Part shown: one piece after another, positions 44,153-48,842 of the stretch
How positions within the stretch are numbered: position 1 is the first letter of the stretch
Layout: every line of letters begins with the position of its first letter
Origin: a virus
Direction: 5' to 3' (one strand)
DNA length: 48,842 nt
Virus record (IMG/VR): IMGVR_UViG_3300048672_000438
Location: 1-48,842 of that record
The notes under the pieces: model-generated
The model's database searches: none
What the model was told of the DNA's origin: nothing
Seen by the model: only the letters and a program-made list of their open reading frames with translations
Made by a program: the position numbers and the translations under genes

Positions 44153-45135
44153 TATCTCGCATCTGCATTAAATATGTAGAAACCACCGTTATTGTTAAAG
44201 CGCAGAGACGATGGCATTTGCAATTTAGAAATTTGTAGATTAGAATTTTTAATAGTATTAAGAGCTAATACCGCAAGCTTGCCCTGCACGGGATTAGCCG
44301 GATATTGATAAAAGCTAGTGATCCTGACACACAAATTATAATGTATAGCTTCCTCGTACTCCTCAGGCATATTAAATTCAGCATCTAGGCTGTCAGTAAC
44401 ATCAGTTACTTTAACAATAAACCCAGAGCCTACCCCGCCCATAAGAGCATTGTTTAAGGTAAGAGTATCATTAATCTTGTAACCATCACCGGGAGTATGG
44501 ATAGCGTCTATGGTAATTATTCCACCAGCCACAGTAACGTCAGCGGTGCCACCACCGCCAAGGCTGCTAATATTAACGAAAGGGATATCCAAATATGAAC
44601 CGTCAACGTACCCCGTGCCATTAACGGTTTTTTCTACTGCTTCTAATTGAATAGTAAAACCAATCGGCCCTTTAACGATTAAGTGAATTTCATAATCAGT
44701 AGACGGAATAGGCCAAATAAACACATTGCCTACCGGGAACGCATTATCATAAAAATAATACGTAGGCCAAGTATTCAGTTGCTTAAGGCTAATCTGAGAG
44801 TAATCCTCATAACTCCAAATCGGAATTAGAGGATAGCTAACATCATTAGAACCTGAATTAAATTGTTTAAAATAAGCAGATTGGATTTTGTCAGGACGTA
44901 ACGAATTGTAGTATTGACCGGGGCCAATGCCATTAGAAATAGCATTGTTACCCCTAGCATAAACGTCAATAAGGTTAGGAACAATCCAACGGCGTTTTTG
45001 CCATTGCGCTAGCATACGGATTAAAAGAGTATAACAATCATTAATATCTTCAGAGTTGGGGGTTTGGCCTAAACCAATAACCCCCGCCTCTTTCATCGCC
45101 AGTGTAACAAAGTCACGGGCAGTAGCCATTACCAA
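44152..45135 (-). CDS. P22 gp4-like tail-accessory factor with an inserted repeat domain
   Basis: 327 residues. ATARDFVTLAMKEAGVIGLGQTPNSEDINDCYTLLIRMLAQWQKRR is the N-terminal helical signature of the gp4 family that binds the portal and starts the tail. About residues 180-255 (NGTGYVDGSYLDIPFVNISSLGGGGTA...VAGGIITIDAIHTPGDGYKINDTLTL) are an inserted beta domain closely like one in the tailspike. The C-terminal helices close the fold. No lysozyme motif is visible. Confidence 0.78.
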   Translation of the reverse strand: MVMATARDFVTLAMKEAGVIGLGQTPNSEDINDCYTLLIRMLAQWQKRRWIVPNLIDVYARGNNAISNGIGPGQYYNSLRPDKIQSAYFKQFNSGSNDVSYPLIPIWSYEDYSQISLKQLNTWPTYYFYDNAFPVGNVFIWPIPSTDYEIHLIVKGPIGFTIQLEAVEKTVNGTGYVDGSYLDIPFVNISSLGGGGTADVTVAGGIITIDAIHTPGDGYKINDTLTLNNALMGGVGSGFIVKVTDVTDSLDAEFNMPEEYEEAIHYNLCVRITSFYQYPANPVQGKLAVLALNTIKNSNLQISKLQMPSSLRFNNNGGFYIFNADAR

Positions 45136-45407
45136 GCCTTAGTAGGAGCTTCAGGAGTAGCAGGAGCATCGCCAGCTAACTTAGCTCGCTCAGCCTTCTC
45201 TTCTTCCTCGTTATTAACTATCACACTGCCCACATACATCGGATACTTTGTATGCCCAAATTCATTTAAAATGTTAGGGTCTTTACCAAAGCCGGGATGT
45301 GGATTAGAAACATTCCATTGCTGAAAGTCCTTTGGCCTACCGTCTAAAACCATATCCTCAAACTTTAACGGAAGGTCCTTAGGCTCAGGAAAGGTAACAA
45401 ATGCCAT
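45129..45407 (-). CDS. Hypothetical virion-module protein, 92 aa
   Basis: Pro/Asp/Lys-rich, with PHPGFGKDPNILNEFGHTKYPMYV and an acidic/Ala-Pro tail (ATPEAPTKAW). It sits between the coat gene and the gp4-like gene. Podophages often have such a short gene there; not recognised further. Confidence 0.6.
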   Translation of the reverse strand: MAFVTFPEPKDLPLKFEDMVLDGRPKDFQQWNVSNPHPGFGKDPNILNEFGHTKYPMYVGSVIVNNEEEEKAERAKLAGDAPATPEAPTKAW

Positions 45408-45441
45408 TGTAGATTTTCCCTATTTTATTTTAATTTTAGTG

Positions 45442-45469
45442 TTGACAATCAAAAGTAGACGTATATAGT
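45442..45469 (+). promoter_or_regulatory. Plus-strand promoter inside the virion operon
   Basis: TTGACA (45442-45447), 16 bp with GACGT, TATAGT (45464-45469). It points against the surrounding virion genes and serves 45497-45676. Confidence 0.72.
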
Positions 45470-45496
45470 ACCAATATCAACTGAAGGAGAGAGCAA

Positions 45497-45676
45497 ATGT
45501 TTAAATTTAAGGTAACTTGCAGCCAAAAGCTTGATGATGGCGATACTGCTTTGGTTGAAGAATATAACTCCAATTCTTTGACCGATATAAATGATATTAT
45601 CGGCCAGTATGCAGAAAGAGCTACCAGTAAGAGTTACGTTGACAGTTTTACAGTCAAAGTTGAAATTATCAAGTGA
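45497..45676 (+). CDS. Antisense small gene, 59 aa
   Basis: ATG preceded by GAAGGAGAGAGC, own promoter (45442-45469) and a strong palindrome behind it. MFKFKVTCSQKLDDGDTALVEEYNSNSLTDINDII... is beta-alpha-like, acidic, not recognised. A complete transcription unit placed against the virion operon, between the coat gene and the 92-residue gene, looks like a moron-type cassette. Confidence 0.68.
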   Translation: MFKFKVTCSQKLDDGDTALVEEYNSNSLTDINDIIGQYAERATSKSYVDSFTVKVEIIK

Positions 45677-45678
45677 GT

Positions 45679-45698
45679 AAGGGGGCCTAGGCCCCCTT
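45679..45698. terminator. 20-bp perfect palindrome, bidirectional terminator
   Basis: AAGGGGGCCTAGGCCCCCTT, fully self-complementary, behind both the plus-strand small gene and the minus-strand coat gene. The T-tract after it is weak (AACCTTTTC on the plus strand). Confidence 0.65.
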
Positions 45699-45709
45699 AA
45701 CCTTTTCAA

Positions 45710-46957
45710 TTACACCCTATCGGCAATAACACAAAGCCACTCAGGGCGAATATACTTGAAGCCAAAGAGCACATCCAAACGGGTAGCTAACTGGTCAGTC
45801 ATCGGGAGATAGTCGGTCAGCATACGCATAGACACACCATCGTAGCTGGTGCGGGCTGCTTCTTCAACCGCCTTCTTGGGCATAACCAAGTCAGCAGAAG
45901 CCATCGTAACTGCCTTCTGAGTGTAGGCAAGCGACTTACGATAGACACTAGAAGCAGGTGTAACTAAACGCATCTGAGCACCGTTAATGGGCGATGCATC
46001 AACAGTCTGGTACTGCTGCTCAGGACCACCAGCAACAAACGTTGTGGAGGGGATCAGACCGGGATAAATCGGAATGACAGTAGCGAGGGTAGCAACGTCA
46101 GCCGTAACAACAAATTGACGCAGAGTTCCCAAGCTATCCTTGGTAACACGGTTGACAGCATTAACACCGTCAAAAGTGATAATGTCGCCTTTCTTAAGCG
46201 TACCAGTGATGGCGTTAACAGTGATGTTACCACCACTGGTAGAAGTAGTCTGGTTGCCACCGTTGACAGTACCACCAGCAGAGAATGTGCCGGTAGTATG
46301 CTTGATAACAGTCTGGTCACGGAAGAAACGATCAAAGCCCAAACCAGACTTCATCATACCACTACGGAACTGTGCAGAAATTTCCGTAACGGGATTGAGC
46401 AAGCCAGCCAATGCACCAACAGCGCGGCTATCAGAGGTAGGGTCTTGAACGCAACGGCGATCAAGCATGTTAGCGCCTTGGTCATCAAGTACCGCGTTGG
46501 CACCTGTGAACTGATCCATAGTCGGGGAAATGATGTTACCAGCACCATCAGTATTGGCCACAAGGTTACAAACACCACCCTCAGAGCCACGCATAATGGT
46601 AGAGGCAACCTTACCGCAAAGAGCATTGACCATCGGGGCCATAACCAACTCGCTGTAGCGGTCAATGCTCATTGTACGCTCAGCAGTGGTGTAAGGCGTA
46701 GCAACGTTCTTCTGACTGGAAACAGTCAGCGAAGTAAACTGTTGCGTATTGTCCTGCAACTGCATCGCAGGACCATCGGTAACGATGAAGTCAGACGGCA
46801 AACGGATACGAAGAGTATCACCAATCTTTGCACCGTCGATAGCGAACTGGTCATCATACTGAGTATCCATGTTCATAATGAACAGATTACTATTCTTAAA
46901 CAGCATCACCGCTTCAGCAGTGATCATATCAATCGTGAGATAGACGTTCCCAGCCAT
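45710..46957 (-). CDS. P22-type major capsid protein
   Basis: 415 residues. LTIDMITAEAVMLFKNSNLFI opens the N-arm and KIGDTLRIRLPSDFIVTDGPAMQLQD follows, as in P22 gp5-like coat proteins, with a beta-rich I-domain-like insertion in the middle (TTSTSGGNITVNAITGTLKKGDIITFD). It follows the scaffold gene on the transcript after an intervening GIY-YIG gene. Ribosome site ATAAGGAATACCCAC. The 175 bp upstream (46958-47132) show no gene. Confidence 0.8.
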   Translation of the reverse strand: MAGNVYLTIDMITAEAVMLFKNSNLFIMNMDTQYDDQFAIDGAKIGDTLRIRLPSDFIVTDGPAMQLQDNTQQFTSLTVSSQKNVATPYTTAERTMSIDRYSELVMAPMVNALCGKVASTIMRGSEGGVCNLVANTDGAGNIISPTMDQFTGANAVLDDQGANMLDRRCVQDPTSDSRAVGALAGLLNPVTEISAQFRSGMMKSGLGFDRFFRDQTVIKHTTGTFSAGGTVNGGNQTTSTSGGNITVNAITGTLKKGDIITFDGVNAVNRVTKDSLGTLRQFVVTADVATLATVIPIYPGLIPSTTFVAGGPEQQYQTVDASPINGAQMRLVTPASSVYRKSLAYTQKAVTMASADLVMPKKAVEEAARTSYDGVSMRMLTDYLPMTDQLATRLDVLFGFKYIRPEWLCVIADRV

Positions 46958-47132
46958 TGTGGGTATTCCTTATGAGGTTAAAATTGAAAATATTGATTGT
47001 TGAGAATGCTTGCTGCTCAATGCAAACAATTACTGAGCAATCAATAGCCAATTTTAAAACCCGACTAAGGGGGCTAGAAACGTATAAACAGGGTCTTTGA
47101 TCCGACCAAGAGGATGTGTGCCCACACTAAAA

Positions 47133-47729
47133 TCAAATTTTTAAATCGCTGTCAACATCATTCCAGCGTCTTTTGGCAGCTTCGCTCATTTTCATTCTTG
47201 TTTCTTCTGAAACGTGCTTTCCACGATTGCCAGCGGCGATCTTAGCCTTATGCTCAGCAGATTTAGGAACACCTCTGATGTTGATCAATCTAGCTTCTAT
47301 CTGCTCTTGGCTATGTTTTCTACCAGCGGCGTATTTATTTCCTTTGCGCTGCTCAGACATTTTGCGCTTAGTTTCTTCAGAAGCCTTGTAGCCTTTGTGG
47401 GCATTAGACATATTTTGTCTAGCTTCTTCAGTATGCTTATAGCCGCGCATACTTCCACCCAAAGGAGCGATGTTGTATTCAGGCTTTAAAAGTTTACCCC
47501 AATAAATTTCACGTTCATTTAGCTTAGAAGCGTCATCTAGTACTTCTAAAACCATAAAAATAAAATTGTTTTCACCGTACTTACACCAAGCACGTTGAAG
47601 CAAAATACTATGATGGTAAAAACCCCGTAGGGACTTCCGATGTTCTCTCCATCGAAAATCCCTATCAGAAGCTTGACCTATGTAATGTTTATCATCAATT
47701 ACGTTGATGATTGCGTAAATGCAAATCAA
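47133..47729 (-). CDS. GIY-YIG homing endonuclease, TTG start
   Basis: 198 residues starting at a TTG directly behind the scaffold stop codon. CIYAIINVIDDKHYIGQASDRDFRWREH gives the GIY-YIG catalytic start with Arg, EIYWGKLL the later Glu, and then NUMOD3 repeats (HTEEARQNMSNAHKGYKASE, EETKRKMSEQRKGNK). It sits between scaffold and coat, a place where a homing endonuclease can hit conserved virion genes. Paralogue at 6160-6813. Confidence 0.86.
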   Translation of the reverse strand: MICIYAIINVIDDKHYIGQASDRDFRWREHRKSLRGFYHHSILLQRAWCKYGENNFIFMVLEVLDDASKLNEREIYWGKLLKPEYNIAPLGGSMRGYKHTEEARQNMSNAHKGYKASEETKRKMSEQRKGNKYAAGRKHSQEQIEARLINIRGVPKSAEHKAKIAAGNRGKHVSEETRMKMSEAAKRRWNDVDSDLKI

Positions 47730-48677
47730 CTAAAACCCCTGAGCCTTACGCTTCTCCATCATCATCTTTTGACGCTTAGCAACGTAAGCATCCATGTTCT
47801 TAGTATCAGCTTCCGTTAATTGGCTAGAAACAACCCTACTTCCCTTGACAGGTTCACCGGGAGCTTCAACCTTAGAAATTTGCTTCTTGGGTTTCTTCTT
47901 TGCTTCTGTCAATTTAGTTGAAATCTCCACTAAAAGCTTAGTCATTTTAGCAGGTTTGGCCAACTCATCATCATTAGCGACATAGGCCAGAACTTCACCG
48001 CCGTTATCCATATCGGCAAGCACGCCAATCATGAATGACGGGATAGGGCCGATATCTTCAGCAAGCTCATTAATTTTTTCATCGAATTGTTTATCAACTT
48101 TATTAGCAACTTTGGCTAACGCATCACAGTCAGCTTCAAATTTAGCCTGTAAGTCAGCCAATTCCTTATCAGCCATTTTCTTAGCTGCTTTGGCTTCAGC
48201 CTGAGCTTCAATTTCTTCAGCCGTAAGCTTCTGATCAGGATTAGCGGCTAGTTGTTCTTTCAGTCTAGTAACTTCAGCTTCAGCAGCTTTCTTTTCAGCT
48301 ACAAGCCTATCAATGCGTCGCTGTGTACGGTCCTGCTTACGTTGCGCCTTAGCAGCTTCCTTTTCCTTAGCTTCGCGCTCTTTCTTCTGCTCCTCAGTTT
48401 CATCTTCAGGAGGAGTTACTTTATTGTCATCTTCTTCGCCTTCTTCGCCTTCTTCGCTTTCGTCATCGTCATCCCCATCTTCTTCGCCAGCTTCATCGCC
48501 ACTTTCGTTATCTGATCCGTTGTCAGCGTTTTGCTCACCACTATTAGCATCCTTTGCCGGAATGTTACCCTTAGCTAACTGCTCACGCAAAGCAGCTTTA
48601 GGGTCAGAGCCATTGCTGTCTGTATCTCGCAGCATCATCGCTGAGAGGGAAACACCGTTCATTAAGTTTTTAAACAT
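47730..48677 (-). CDS. Scaffolding protein
   Basis: 315 residues: a very acidic low-complexity stretch (Asp/Glu/Gly, about 45-95), a long charged coiled coil (EKEAAKAQRKQDRTQRRIDR...), then a helical part and a basic C-terminus (KNMDAYVAKRQKMMMEKRKA). Acidic disorder, coiled coil and a basic C-terminal hook next to the coat gene is the layout of P22-type scaffolds. It starts inside the last codons of the upstream gene (8-bp overlap) and ends in TAG. Confidence 0.75.
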   Translation of the reverse strand: MFKNLMNGVSLSAMMLRDTDSNGSDPKAALREQLAKGNIPAKDANSGEQNADNGSDNESGDEAGEEDGDDDDESEEGEEGEEDDNKVTPPEDETEEQKKEREAKEKEAAKAQRKQDRTQRRIDRLVAEKKAAEAEVTRLKEQLAANPDQKLTAEEIEAQAEAKAAKKMADKELADLQAKFEADCDALAKVANKVDKQFDEKINELAEDIGPIPSFMIGVLADMDNGGEVLAYVANDDELAKPAKMTKLLVEISTKLTEAKKKPKKQISKVEAPGEPVKGSRVVSSQLTEADTKNMDAYVAKRQKMMMEKRKAQGF

Positions 48678-48842
48678 TTTGCTTCTTTCTGATTTCTTCT
48701 TCTATTGCTGTTTTAATTTTAAAATATTCAGGATTGATAGGAGGAAATTCCATTGCTTTAATATTATTTGCTTTGTCAAACTTTTTATGTTTGCTAGCTA
48801 CCTCCCGCAGCTTCTCTGCTTTTTCCATATACTCTAGAAAAC
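48670..48842 (-). CDS. Partial gene at the right edge, upstream of scaffold
   Basis: The C-terminal 56 residues are visible (FLEYMEKAEKLREVASKHKK...), or the whole of a 52-residue protein if the ATG at 48828 is the start. Lys/Glu-rich helical tail; TAA overlaps the scaffold ATG. It could be the end of a portal-adjacent gene; identity open. Confidence 0.45.
   Translation of the reverse strand, partial: FLEYMEKAEKLREVASKHKKFDKANNIKAMEFPPINPEYFKIKTAIEEEIRKKQNV

Noticed and set aside
1-48842. CRISPR arrays, insertion sequences, integrase or attachment site
   Set aside because: No regularly spaced repeats, transposase or recombinase motifs were seen on either strand; tRNA genes show no flanking att-like duplication.

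Overview
The window is a large part of a tailed phage genome of the short-tailed (podovirus, P22-like) type that infects a Gram-negative host. The evidence is a P22-style virion block (scaffold, coat, gp4-like and gp10-like tail-hub/plug proteins, three ejection-type proteins, a tailspike with a beta-helix), an M15 endolysin next to small membrane proteins and a lipoprotein, and a self-contained replication block. No integrase, CRISPR array, rRNA or bacterial housekeeping gene was seen. Large terminase and portal are not in the window and presumably lie beyond the right edge; open genes run off both ends (1-580 and 48670-48842). The DNA is moderately AT-rich, with a clearly GC-richer block at 1 to about 800 and another at 13030-13476.

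Layout. (a) 1-3721, minus strand: five small genes, most with Sec signal peptides, plus a possible small terminase subunit. (b) 3931-20816, minus strand: early/accessory region of about fifty very small, mostly overlapping genes (TGA/ATG overlaps), with two homing-type endonucleases, three tRNA or tRNA-like genes, a lone ParB with a symmetric operator, a VRR-NUC nuclease, a KTSC protein and an L7/L12-like protein. It holds at least five promoters of one recurrent type, an iteron-containing candidate origin (18046-18210) and a primase-polymerase/helicase gene. (c) 20825-20899: back-to-back promoters. (d) 20906-31965, plus strand: a leader RNA, then a recombination and replication operon (Sak4-like ATPase, SSB-like protein, Cas4/RecB-like nuclease, SF2 helicase, clamp-like protein, family B DNA polymerase). 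(e) 32078-48842, minus strand: lysis cassette, tailspike, ejection proteins, tail hub, coat and scaffold, interrupted by a GIY-YIG endonuclease gene and by a small antisense gene with its own promoter.

The most unusual element is a pair of well-formed tRNA genes (anticodons CAT and TTG, both with encoded CCA) lying in frame and on the sense strand inside the primase-helicase reading frame, between its Prim-Pol/helix-bundle half and its DUF3987-like half. Other notable points are: Sec signal peptides on the tailspike and on a cluster of phage proteins; an endonuclease VII gene inserted at the start of the helicase, leaving an orphan copy of the helicase N-terminus upstream; a small gene carrying an in-frame TAG; an operator whose two arms coincide with the -35 and -10 boxes of the parB promoter; and a phage L7/L12 C-terminal-domain look-alike.

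How the genes fit together: the divergent promoters at 20.8 kb feed a primase/helicase leftward and the recombination/polymerase operon rightward, giving the phage a nearly complete replisome. The phage tRNAs (Leu-TAA, Thr-TGT, Gln-TTG and CAT, possibly Ile2 reading ATA) all fit A-ending codons, which suggests a host GC-richer than the phage. All assignments are by eye from sequence; no database search was run.
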